Below, in pieces: positions 8,547-16,086 of a stretch of 43,577 nt of DNA. The notes below the pieces were generated by a model. It saw only the letters and a list, made by a program, of their open reading frames with translations. It was not told the origin of the DNA and ran no database searches. How positions within the stretch are numbered: the first letter of the stretch is position 1; each line of letters opens with the position of its first letter. A program made the position numbers and the translations under genes. The stretch comes from JABDDM01 sp038240295 (GTDB lineage: Bacteria > Bacteroidota > Ignavibacteria > Palsa-1295): positions 1 to 43,577 of the forward strand of contig JBBSDW010000006.1 in the NCBI GenBank assembly GCA_038240295.1, in the 5' to 3' direction.

Positions 8547-8630
8547 GGGTGTCGGGTATCCTGGGTTTCGTCTCTCCTGTCTCGTGTTTTGTGTCTCGTT
8601 TCTTGCGTTACGCCTCTCGTGTCTCGTGTC
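8547..8630. repeat. Degenerate 7-bp tandem repeat array, 12 units (consensus TCGTGTC)
   Basis: Splitting the sequence into heptamers from 8547 gives twelve consecutive units that stay in register: GGGTGTC, GGGTATC, CTGGGTT, TCGTCTC, TCCTGTC, TCGTGTT, TTGTGTC, TCGTTTC, TTGCGTT, ACGCCTC, TCGTGTC, TCGTGTC. It lies between rpmE and the T9SS cargo gene. The first two units are the reverse complement of the last two units of the 11384-11453 array (16 identical bases in inverted orientation including a flanking G). Confidence 0.75.
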
Positions 8631-8718
8631 CGTACATCGGGCACGAACCCAGCGAGTTGCTGCAGGGTTAGGTACGAACCCGTTCTTATCCCATTCTTCG
8701 ATCTTTGCCGTTGTTGCT

Positions 8719-11277
8719 ATGAGACTACTTTCGCTTCGATCATTAGCTATCTCCGCGATCCTGCTTTGCCTATTTTCGGCTGCTGGATTGGCGCAATCTT
8801 CCGCGACTAAAGCCGAAAAGGAACACGAGGGGGACGTGCGCGAGCGCGAGGCGTTTTTTTATGATCGACTGGTCAGCGGTGTTATCAAGGACGTAGCAGA
8901 AATACGACGCATTGGTGCCGCAAGTTTTAGCTCCATGAGCCGAAGTGAGGCATTCCGGCAAGAGCAAATGCCTACGTGGACTTCGGTCAGCTCAAGTGTA
9001 TCGAGCTACGCGAGCGGCAGAGTGCGCTCGATCGCCTTCGATCCCGTCCAGCCAAACGCACTCTATATCGCCGCAACCGTTGGCGGACTCTGGAAGACCG
9101 ATGACATAACTGCCCCCACCGTGAGTTGGAGATGCTTGAGCGATAACCTTCCGACTTCGGTGTGCACTTCAATCGCAATCTCAAAGTCGGATGCGAACAC
9201 GATCTATCTTGGTACCGGCGAAACGTATCCGGGCTATGTCGCTTCCGTAGGTATGGGCATTTTTAAATCCGAAGACAAAGGCCTCAATTGGAAAAATGTG
9301 CTTTCGGAGAAGACGATGGGGCTCACGTGCGCTCAGATCGCAGTCGATGCCTCTAATCCAAATAATGTGTTTGTCGCAGCCCCCGGAGATTACTATTCGA
9401 TCTTGAAGGGAAATGCCAGTACGAATGGATTGTTTCATTCGGTAGATGGCGGCGCACACTGGGTGAATGCTGGACTTCCCGCCGGTATCGAGCCCGTGCA
9501 GGTCTCAATCGATCCAATAAATAGCAAGCGTGTGTACGCGGCCGGTTTTAAGGGCGATTTCTATCGCTCGGTGGATGGCGGATATACGTGGATCAATTCA
9601 GTATTGCCGTACGAATATTCGGGTGGCTCCAACCCCGCACTCGTTGTTTCGCAAAGTTCTCCCAATATCCTTTTTCTAAGTGCGGCGGAACCAAATTATT
9701 ACACTTCAGGCGGTATCTATACGAGCGTAGACAATGGAGTCACCTGGAGCATTGTTAATGACTGCGCGAGTCAGTCAGGATCTGTCGACCCAGAAATGCT
9801 TGGCCGTCAGGGCTTCTACGCTGATGCTCTGGCAGTCGACGAGTCCGATCCAACGGCTGTGTATGCTGGCGGCCTTGATGTATACGGTTCAGTCGACGGT
9901 GCGTCCACCTTCGCCCAATATAGTAACTCCAGGGATTATCCCGATTCTTCCGGTTACTCGCATGCAGATATTCACGTGCTCGCATCGAGAAATGGGAAAT
10001 TATATTGTGGGAGCGATGGTGGCATAAGTATTTACGAAAATGGCGGATGGAATAACAAGAGCAATAAAGGCCTCTCAACGCTTCAGTTCATCAACGTAGA
10101 TGCGGATCAAGCGCTCACCCATTTTGTAGGCGGCACGCAGGATAATGGTACCCTCGTCGTCCATCCGCATGAACTCGATTGGACATCGACACACGGCGGC
10201 GATGGGGGTAACGCCTGGGTTTCGCCGGTCAATGGAAATATTGTATATGGCACCTACACCTACACCTACATTTTCCGTTCGGACGACGCGGGCAAGAATT
10301 GGAGTGACGCGAATTTTCAGTTCGGAGGCCTCGTCACTAATACAGACCTCTTGAATGAGCGAGCACCGTTCTACGCGGCGTATGACGTCTCGCCCGATGG
10401 CTCCATCGTTGCGTTCGGCGGCTATCAGCACGTCTATGTTTCGAGGAATGGCGGCCAGGATGGCTTCGCACAGGAGGGCCAACAGACGATCGGAACTGCA
10501 TATTCGGTTCTTGTTTCTCCTACGAATTCTCAAAAAATGTGGACCGGCTCGAAAAGCGCGATCTGGCATTCGACCGATATGGGCCTTAATTGGAGCCGTG
10601 CCGGCGTTCCGGTCAGCGGGAATATTGTCGGCATCGTTACAGGAGCAACCGACACCGTGCTTTATGCGGTCGCCGCAGGCATTAGCGGGGATAGCAACAA
10701 CCATTTTATAAAAAGCACCAACGGAGGTGTTTCGTGGAACAAAGTGGCAACGAATTTCCCCTCGTTACCCGTAAATTCGATTGCGCGAAGCTCTTCGGGT
10801 CAACTGTTTGTCGGCACGGACTATGGCGTGATCACATCCACGAATGGCGGCGTGACCTGGTCTCCATTCGGCCTCGGGATGCCGCTCGTGCAGGTATTAT
10901 CACTGAAAGTCAAAGGCGCGGGGCAGCAGTATCTGCTCGCTGGTACCCACGGACGAGGTGCTTATACGATCCCGATTCCGCAGGCTTCTGTCGCACCTGT
11001 ACAATCTGCATCATTCCGTTTGCAAGAGGTTTCTCCCAACCCTGTGACGACAAATCAATCTGCGACGCTTTCCTTCGAAATGGATCGATCGCAGGATGCA
11101 ACAGTTACGCTCTATGACGCACTCGGCAGGGAGTTGCGAACGGTAGCGAAAGAGCATTTCTCACAGGGCCCTCACACGCTCTCGCTCCCCATCTCCAATC
11201 TGATTTCGGGCGAATATTTCGTTGTCTTATCGGGCGCGGATGCTTCACTTTCTAAGAAGTTTGTGATCGCAAAATAG
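8719..11277 (+). CDS. Secreted beta-propeller (BNR/Asp-box) protein with T9SS C-terminal sorting domain
   Basis: The 852-residue protein begins with a signal peptide (MRLLSLRSLAISAILLCLFS, cleavage near AGLA). The body carries at least eight Asp-box motifs of the S-x-D/N-x-G-x-x-W type (for example SVDGGAHW, SVDGGYTW, SDDAGKNW, STDMGLNW, STNGGVSW), as in sortilin/Vps10- or glycosidase-like beta-propellers. The last ~85 residues are a type A T9SS sorting domain: VSPNPVTTN, then TLYDALGREL, SGEYFVVLSG and a final KKFVIAK. Such proteins cross the outer membrane through the gliding/Por secretion system and stay on the surface or are released. The frame is open further upstream to 8458, but that part is the 7-bp repeat region, so the ATG at 8719 before the signal peptide is preferred. 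Ligand or substrate unknown. Confidence 0.93.
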   Translation: MRLLSLRSLAISAILLCLFSAAGLAQSSATKAEKEHEGDVREREAFFYDRLVSGVIKDVAEIRRIGAASFSSMSRSEAFRQEQMPTWTSVSSSVSSYASGRVRSIAFDPVQPNALYIAATVGGLWKTDDITAPTVSWRCLSDNLPTSVCTSIAISKSDANTIYLGTGETYPGYVASVGMGIFKSEDKGLNWKNVLSEKTMGLTCAQIAVDASNPNNVFVAAPGDYYSILKGNASTNGLFHSVDGGAHWVNAGLPAGIEPVQVSIDPINSKRVYAAGFKGDFYRSVDGGYTWINSVLPYEYSGGSNPALVVSQSSPNILFLSAAEPNYYTSGGIYTSVDNGVTWSIVNDCASQSGSVDPEMLGRQGFYADALAVDESDPTAVYAGGLDVYGSVDGASTFAQYSNSRDYPDSSGYSHADIHVLASRNGKLYCGSDGGISIYENGGWNNKSNKGLSTLQFINVDADQALTHFVGGTQDNGTLVVHPHELDWTSTHGGDGGNAWVSPVNGNIVYGTYTYTYIFRSDDAGKNWSDANFQFGGLVTNTDLLNERAPFYAAYDVSPDGSIVAFGGYQHVYVSRNGGQDGFAQEGQQTIGTAYSVLVSPTNSQKMWTGSKSAIWHSTDMGLNWSRAGVPVSGNIVGIVTGATDTVLYAVAAGISGDSNNHFIKSTNGGVSWNKVATNFPSLPVNSIARSSSGQLFVGTDYGVITSTNGGVTWSPFGLGMPLVQVLSLKVKGAGQQYLLAGTHGRGAYTIPIPQASVAPVQSASFRLQEVSPNPVTTNQSATLSFEMDRSQDATVTLYDALGRELRTVAKEHFSQGPHTLSLPISNLISGEYFVVLSGADASLSKKFVIAK

Positions 11278-11383
11278 TTGGTGTCGATACTCGACCGGTG
11301 GCGGATTTCCGATATCCGGGATTAGGTGATAGCCGTCCGATGTCGGTGGGTCCCTTTGAAGTTCATCCTACCCACTCGATTCC

Positions 11384-11453
11384 GACACCGGATACCGGAC
11401 ACCGGATACCTGATACCGGACACCGGATACCGGACACCGGATACCCGACACCC
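11384..11453. repeat. 7-bp tandem repeat array, 10 units (GAYACCG)
   Basis: Ten exact heptamers follow without a gap, alternating GACACCG and GATACCG, with one GATACCT and a final GATACCC-GACACCC. A short frame through it would translate to a repetitive Pro-Asp-Thr-Gly string, which is not a credible protein. The array lies in the spacer between the T9SS cargo gene and rplJ and has the opposite orientation to the array at 8547-8630. Confidence 0.9.
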
Positions 11454-11747
11454 CCAACCCAAACAGGCAACTTTTCCCAAACGAGACCCGTTTAACGCGC
11501 CACTGTTGGTAGGGGCGTCGCAGGCGAAGGTATCGTTTACGTGCGTCCTCAGTGAGGCGGTAGGGCTGAATTGCCATTACGGGCGGTTGCCTGCATCACG
11601 AAACGGCTTTGAGCTGCGAGCTTCTAACGCGGCGAACGAGCAAATTGCTATCAGCATCACGGGCGAATGCCACTTTTGGTTGAAGGTCGCGAGACCTCCA
11701 TAAATCAAAAGACCGGCTACGTCTAATTCATCAACGCAAGATCACAA
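11454..11747 (+). promoter_or_regulatory. Spacer before rplJ; possible L10 leader
   Basis: No protein gene is seen here. In many bacteria the mRNA leader before rplJ-rplL binds the L10-L7/L12 complex for autoregulation. This stretch has potential structure: GCAGGC (from 11519) can pair with GCCTGC about 70 nt downstream, and GGTC-GCGA-GACC (near 11686) forms a GNRA-loop hairpin about 50 nt before the start codon. I could not match the family consensus by eye, so the assignment rests on position. Confidence 0.3.
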
Positions 11748-12290
11748 ATGACACGCGAAGAAAAAGCGCAGGTCGTTGCTGAACTTACGGAAGTCATCAG
11801 TCAGGCTTCCGGCATGTACTTCACAGACTTCACCGGAATGACGGTTGAGCAGTCGACAAAACTGCGCTCCGAACTCCGGAAATCGGGTCTACACTTTAAG
11901 GTAGCCAAGAACACGCTGATCAAGCGTGCGCTCAAGGATACCGGAAAGTTGTCGGACGATCTGTCGAAGGCACTTGTCGGTCAGACTGGTGTCGCTTTCG
12001 GATTTGACGATCCGGTTGCGCCTGCACGCATTCTCAAAGAATTTATTGAGAAGAATGCAGACAAGCCGAGTTTAAAGATCGCCTATCTCGAGGGCGTGAC
12101 CTATCCTGGGTCACAACTCAAAGTCGTCGCAGCATTACCCACAAAGAAGGACGTCATGTCAAGCATCGTAGGAAGCTTGCAGGCACCGATGACGGGTATT
12201 GTTGGTGTCCTTAACGCGCTGCAGCGCGATCTCGTCTATTTGATGGACGCGATCGAGAAGCAGAAAGCGGAAGGCGCCGTAGCAGCGTAA
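11748..12290 (+). CDS. rplJ: 50S ribosomal protein L10
   Basis: The 180-residue product has the L10 landmarks: MTREEKAQVVAELTEV at the start, the FTGMTVEQSTKLRSELRK segment, KNTLIKRAL, and a C-terminal helical tail that binds L7/L12 dimers. L10 with L11 and 23S rRNA forms the base of the ribosomal stalk. rplL follows after 75 bp. The usual upstream neighbours rplK-rplA and downstream rpoB-rpoC are not adjacent in this window. Confidence 0.97.
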   Translation: MTREEKAQVVAELTEVISQASGMYFTDFTGMTVEQSTKLRSELRKSGLHFKVAKNTLIKRALKDTGKLSDDLSKALVGQTGVAFGFDDPVAPARILKEFIEKNADKPSLKIAYLEGVTYPGSQLKVVAALPTKKDVMSSIVGSLQAPMTGIVGVLNALQRDLVYLMDAIEKQKAEGAVAA

Positions 12291-12365
12291 TCGCTGCTCA
12301 AGCACGTGAATTTGAGTAACATTCGTGAAGCAACGTTTCGTAACATTTTTTTAGATTAGAAGACC

Positions 12366-12746
12366 ATGGCAGATATCAATGCGATCGTAGATACGATCTC
12401 CGCGCTCACGCTCGGAGAAGCAGCAGAACTCAAGAAGGCACTCGAAGAGAAGTTCGGTGTGACGGCAGCAGCCCCCATGATGATGGGCGGAATGATGCCG
12501 GCAGCGGGCGGTGGAGCACCGGTTGTTGAAGAGAAGACGGAATTTGACGTCATCCTCTCCGAGGGCGGCGCTCAGAAGATCAACGTCATCAAGGCAGTCC
12601 GTGAAGCAACAGGTCTCGGCTTGAAAGAAGCGAAGGACCTCGTTGACGGCGCACCGAAGACGGTGAAGGAAGCACTTCCGAAGGCAGAAGCCGAGGCTCT
12701 CAAGAAGAAGCTCGAAGAAGCCGGCGCGAAAGTAGAATTGAAGTAA
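12366..12746 (+). CDS. rplL: 50S ribosomal protein L7/L12
   Basis: The 126-residue product has an N-terminal dimerisation helix pair (IVDTISALTLGEAAELKKALEE), an Ala/Gly/Met-rich hinge (AAPMMMGGMMPAAGGGAP), and the conserved C-terminal domain FDVILSEGGAQKINVIKAVR ... LGLKEAKDLVDGAPK. It binds elongation factors at the ribosomal stalk. A strong terminator follows, so the rplJ-rplL unit ends here. Confidence 0.98.
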   Translation: MADINAIVDTISALTLGEAAELKKALEEKFGVTAAAPMMMGGMMPAAGGGAPVVEEKTEFDVILSEGGAQKINVIKAVREATGLGLKEAKDLVDGAPKTVKEALPKAEAEALKKKLEEAGAKVELK

Positions 12747-12772
12747 TCTTCAGTTCGGCTTTGAATCTTATG

Positions 12773-12804
12773 ACAAACCCCGCCATTGGCGGGGTTTGTT
12801 GTTT
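12773..12804 (+). terminator. Rho-independent terminator of rplJ-rplL
   Basis: ACAAACCCCGCC and GGCGGGGTTTGT form a perfect 12-bp stem around ATT (12773-12799), followed by TGTTTT. It starts about 27 bp after the rplL stop. Confidence 0.93.
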
Positions 12805-12832
12805 TAAATAGCGGTCAGTTCGTTTCGAGACT

Positions 12833-13105
12833 TCACTTATGCTGAATTACGAAGCGTCGTTCTCTGGCACCTGATGAAGTTTCGATATGAAGGAGATAAG
12901 TGCCAGTCGGCAACGCCGAAGTTGAGATCGCTTCGCCCGTCCGAATCGGAGAAGCATTTCGGAGCAGTATCGTGCCGAGTAGATCGTAGATGATCCACGA
13001 ATGCAGATCGCCATTACTGCGTGGGAGATCGAACGAAGTGTTGTCATGATCGTGGATCAAGATGTTTGCTACGTTGCGAGACAAATGTGATTGCCGCGAT
13101 CGCAA
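12833..13105 (-). pseudogene. Orphan T9SS C-terminal sorting domain fragment
   Basis: The ~80 residues read like the end of a T9SS cargo protein: NTSFDLPRSNGDLHSWIIYDLLG, then an LRN...IRTGEAISTSALPTGTYLLHIE segment and a terminal ERRFVIQHK. Upstream of this there is no cargo domain and no signal peptide; the frame instead overlaps the 3' end of the DUF4236 gene by 62 bp in another frame. The simplest interpretation is the 3' remnant of a deleted surface-protein gene, to which the DUF4236 gene became joined. Confidence 0.65.
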
Positions 13106-13532
13106 CGACGATCGCTCCTACAATGCCGTAAACTCCAAGCAGTAGTCGTGCAACTGCAAAATCACGCGGCGGAAGTTCAGCGCCGATGACGCTGAAAAGA
13201 ATAAGCGTGATCATATACAGAAAGATCAGCGTGATCAGTCGTGCCAACGTTACGGGTTTGCGCGTTACACTGACGTGATTGACATGCATTGGATTTTCCT
13301 CACCGCTTGCAATGACAGATGGCGGCTCGGGCGGTGGGACCACATCTGAGGCAGCGGAGGTCTCAAGCTTTTTGCGCATCGTCATTCCGGCAATACTGCT
13401 GCTGAGATAATCGCCGCGACTCGAATGCGTTACGTGTAAATATTTGCTTCCGATGGACGTCGAGATCCCACGTTTTGAAAACGTGATTCGTAGCAGCCCA
13501 AATTTCTTCGATTTGCGAAAGGAAAGTCCCAT
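13044..13532 (-). CDS. DUF4236 domain protein with two C-terminal membrane segments
   Basis: The N-terminal ~50 residues (MGLSFRKSKKFGLLRITFSKRG, then ISTSIGSKYLHVTHSSRGDYLSSSIAG) match DUF4236, a short beta-rich domain of unknown function. A linker rich in Pro/Glu (VVPPPEPPSV) leads to two hydrophobic helices (LITLIFLYMITLILFSVIG and LLLGVYGIVGAIVVAIAAI), so the protein is probably anchored in the inner membrane with the DUF4236 domain in the cytosol. The ATG at 13532 fits the domain start; another in-frame ATG at 13565 is less likely. The last residues are encoded by sequence that, in another frame, belongs to a T9SS sorting-domain remnant, so the native C-terminus may have been lost. Confidence 0.75.
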   Translation of the reverse strand: MGLSFRKSKKFGLLRITFSKRGISTSIGSKYLHVTHSSRGDYLSSSIAGMTMRKKLETSAASDVVPPPEPPSVIASGEENPMHVNHVSVTRKPVTLARLITLIFLYMITLILFSVIGAELPPRDFAVARLLLGVYGIVGAIVVAIAAITFVSQRSKHLDPRS

Positions 13533-13731
13533 GTGACGCGACCTCAATCTTAGTTTGATAGACATTGCAAACTTAAGCTATTTTTTCCTTCTGGACGAAA
13601 TGCAAAAAAAATGTTTAGCTCATGAAAAGCTCGTTTAGCCCAACCACCGCCAGTTTGGCTCACCAATTGAAAGGACTCTGGTTGAAACATCCAGACAGTA
13701 TTGCTCGTCAGAAGATGTAGAGGTGTTGCAA

Positions 13732-14004
13732 ATGAGATTAATTTTAAGAAGCGTCAAGAACATCAGGAAAGGCTGGAGATCGCGGAAGTCAATCGCGATC
13801 CTGCTCGGCATGATCATCATTGGCTTGGTGGGTGTCGGACAATTCGTTGGGCTCGTCCGTGATCGAATGGAAAACGCCATTTTCATTCAGACACGTGAAC
13901 TCGTTCAACCACTCCAGACTCCTAAGAAAGCTACCCCACACAAAAAGCCTGCTGGTCCGCAGGAAAGTCCTTGCTATCAGCTGACGCCATGGGGCTATAG
14001 TTAA
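13732..14004 (+). CDS. Small single-span membrane protein, hypothetical
   Basis: The 90-residue product has a basic N-terminus (MRLILRSVKNIRKGWRSRKS), one hydrophobic helix (IAILLGMIIIGLVGVGQFVG) and a Pro/Lys-rich tail (PKKATPHKKPAGPQE). The ATG at 13732 has AGAGGTG about 8 bases upstream, a better Shine-Dalgarno than most genes here. The positive-inside rule predicts a cytosolic N-terminus and an external tail. No family is recognised. Confidence 0.5.
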   Translation: MRLILRSVKNIRKGWRSRKSIAILLGMIIIGLVGVGQFVGLVRDRMENAIFIQTRELVQPLQTPKKATPHKKPAGPQESPCYQLTPWGYS

Positions 14005-14069
14005 GGAAAGTTGATGATGTGGTGAAAAAGGCCTTGTAGTGGTGAAGCTTATTCCGTAAGTTCGCCAGC

Positions 14070-14888
14070 ATGAAGCCTTTTGCCAGTTTTTGCCGATCTC
14101 TCTTTTTCGCTGTTGCGATCGTCGCGTGTTTTGCAAACAGGAGTGGTGCCAGCGAACACGTCATTTTTCGCCGAATCGCCTCGAACGTCAACGACGATAG
14201 TCTCTGGTTGACGCGCCATGACGAAGCCCGACTCGAGCGGTTTCTAAACCGAGTTTATCCGATGACTTCGATGAAGCACGCACTTCATTCGACGAGCGCC
14301 CCGCTTCTCCGAAAAGCCACCTACGACGTAGTCAAACTGCACGGCGTACGCTACGTGATCGTTGCTTATGTATCGGAATGGAAACAACCAGAGGCGTTCG
14401 TGCATGAACTTGCGATCTACCGACTCGGGACGGATGGTCCAACCCAAGTGTGGAGAAGCGCCGGATGGGTTGCGAATTATTATGGCCTTACGTTCGAAAC
14501 GGTGAGCGCCGGTTCTCGGATACTCATGCTTTTTCGAGAGGGGGGCCTCGATCCCTCCGGCTTTTCACTTTCTGGAATTCTCTCGTTTCGAGATTCGAAG
14601 CATGGATTGCTGATTCGCGACCTCACTCCGAGGCTACCCTACCTGAAAGCGGTTGCGAATTTTCCGAGTCGAGCGCTCTACGGAAAAAAGGTGGTGCTGC
14701 ATCAGGAAGAGGATCACGAAGTGGTCCTATCGGCAAGCGACGAAGAATTTGTGTCAAGCGATGTGCCACCTTCACCCGCGGCAAACTGGCGCTACAACCC
14801 AAAACGTGGCCGCTTCGAATGGATCAAACCCGAGCACGCCACACCAGGCGGCACAACAGTTAGCCTGCGCAGCCCCCTATTTAAATAA
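14070..14888 (+). CDS. Exported protein of unknown function
   Basis: The 272-residue product starts with a signal peptide (MKPFASFCRSLFFAVAIVACF, cleavage near SGAS). The mature part alternates short beta strands and polar loops (for example YDVVKLHGVRYVIVAYVSEW and GVRYVIVAYVS-like repeats later), consistent with a small beta-sandwich or propeller fragment, and ends in a Pro/Trp-rich tail. I do not recognise a family. It lies 65 bp after the small membrane protein in the same direction and is followed by two inverted-repeat elements. Confidence 0.65.
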   Translation: MKPFASFCRSLFFAVAIVACFANRSGASEHVIFRRIASNVNDDSLWLTRHDEARLERFLNRVYPMTSMKHALHSTSAPLLRKATYDVVKLHGVRYVIVAYVSEWKQPEAFVHELAIYRLGTDGPTQVWRSAGWVANYYGLTFETVSAGSRILMLFREGGLDPSGFSLSGILSFRDSKHGLLIRDLTPRLPYLKAVANFPSRALYGKKVVLHQEEDHEVVLSASDEEFVSSDVPPSPAANWRYNPKRGRFEWIKPEHATPGGTTVSLRSPLFK

Positions 14889-14893
14889 AAGCT

Positions 14894-15019
14894 TCCCCGC
14901 CTTTTGGTCGCGGGGTTCGCAGCGGATGTGAGAGTTGCTAACGTTCATTATTTAAATGGGGCGCGGGCAGCGATTGATTTATACGCGAAGCGAACTCCCC
15001 CGCCTTTTGAAGGCGGGGG
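14894..15019. repeat. GC-rich palindromic intergenic repeat (CCCCCGCCTT-TTG-AAGGCGGGGG)
   Basis: A perfect 10-bp stem (14997-15006 with 15010-15019) has a three-base loop. A weaker related hairpin (CCCCGC ... GCGGGG) starts near 14894. Both lie in the spacer after the exported protein. This kind of palindrome is often dispersed in bacterial genomes; a terminator role is possible, but there is no T-run. Confidence 0.6.
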
Positions 15020-15084
15020 TTGGGGGCGGTTTCTCTCGGTCGCCACGATGCAAGTTTCAAGTTCACCGCGACGGGCTCAACCAC

Positions 15085-15117
15085 GCCAAGCCCCTCCTTC
15101 GAAAGGAGGGGCTTGGC
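15085..15117 (+). terminator. Palindrome/terminator between convergent genes
   Basis: GCCAAGCCCCTCCTT and AAGGAGGGGCTTGGC form a perfect 15-bp stem around CGA; TTTATT follows on the plus strand. It sits between the exported-protein gene (+) and the LD-carboxypeptidase (-), immediately before the latter's stop codon. It may be a terminator or another copy of a dispersed palindrome. Confidence 0.6.
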
Positions 15118-15118
15118 T

Positions 15119-16066
15119 TTATTCAAGCACCGTATCAAGCACAGAAATCCTCGCCTGACCTCGAGCTGCAGTGATCGTAAGTTTTGCTCCGAAGGGAATT
15201 GTCCACTGACGGCGAACGTGTCCAAAAGGTAAATTCATGACCACTGGCGATTTACTCTTGCCAAAATAATCTTTAATGATCTCTTCCATCGAAAGCGAGT
15301 TGGCGTTTGCATCGGCCTCGCAACCGGTGAACTGTCCGAGCAGGATAGCGGCGGCCGCTTCGAGCATTCCGCTTGCGAGGAGCTGGGCAAAGTAGCGGTC
15401 GATTCGATAAGGCTTTTCGTCGATATCCTCAAAGATCATCGCTTTTCCGGCGGCAGCGATCATATAGGGTGTGCCGCAGATCGAAGAGAACACTGTGAGA
15501 TTTCCGCCGATATATTTAGCGGTCACGGACTCAAATTTTTTCTTTCCCAAGATCAGCGCTTCCGATTCGTCCGTCGGAAGTTCGCCGATCGGTTTCGTTG
15601 AAGTAAGTGCGCGCCAGAAGCATACTTCGGCAAAACGATCGAAGCCATTCCAGATATCCACACCAGGCATCGGACCATAAAAAAGACTCGTCAAGCCTGA
15701 GAATTTGCTTAGCGCATGAAACAGCGCAGTCGCATCCGAATATCCGACGAGGATCTTTGGATTGGCTCGGATGAGGTCGTAGTCGATTTCGGGGAGTAAC
15801 CTGATCGAACCGTATCCGCCGCGAATAAAGAATATCGCTCGTATTTTAGGATCGCGGAAGGCAGTGTGCAGGTCATCGAGACGCTGCTTATCCGTGCCAG
15901 CAAGGTATCCGCGACGCTCGAACAGATGTTTACCAAGCGCGACGCGGTATCCCATTGATTCGAAATATTGGGCTGCTTTCACGACCCGCTCCTCGGCGAT
16001 CGGAGCACTTGCGGGTGCAATGAGCGTTACGAGATCGCCAGACTTCAGCGCTTTTGCTTTCATCAA
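15119..16066 (-). CDS. Muramoyltetrapeptide (LD-)carboxypeptidase, peptidase family S66
   Basis: The 315-residue protein matches family S66, which removes the terminal D-Ala from murein tetrapeptides during cell-wall recycling. Visible landmarks: LKSGDLVTLIAPASAP at the N-terminus, RGGYGSIRLLPEIDY, the nucleophile motif VGYSDATAL (Ser), the glutamate in MIFEDIDEKPYRIDR, and the histidine in LPFGHVRRQWTIPFG completing the Ser-Glu-His triad. No signal peptide is visible, so a cytosolic role is likely. The start lies about 20 bp from the divergent amidohydrolase start. Confidence 0.93.
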   Translation of the reverse strand: MMKAKALKSGDLVTLIAPASAPIAEERVVKAAQYFESMGYRVALGKHLFERRGYLAGTDKQRLDDLHTAFRDPKIRAIFFIRGGYGSIRLLPEIDYDLIRANPKILVGYSDATALFHALSKFSGLTSLFYGPMPGVDIWNGFDRFAEVCFWRALTSTKPIGELPTDESEALILGKKKFESVTAKYIGGNLTVFSSICGTPYMIAAAGKAMIFEDIDEKPYRIDRYFAQLLASGMLEAAAAILLGQFTGCEADANANSLSMEEIIKDYFGKSKSPVVMNLPFGHVRRQWTIPFGAKLTITAARGQARISVLDTVLE

Positions 16067-16086
16067 TTTATTCGACTCCGAATTAC

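Noticed and set aside
8458..8718. N-terminal extension of the T9SS cargo protein
   Set aside because: The extension is encoded by the degenerate heptamer array and precedes a proper signal peptide at 8719.
11298..11495. Short frame with a Pro-Asp-Thr-Gly repeat through the heptamer array
   Set aside because: The translation simply mirrors the 7-bp tandem repeat; both other frames are equally repetitive, and there is no ribosome-binding site.
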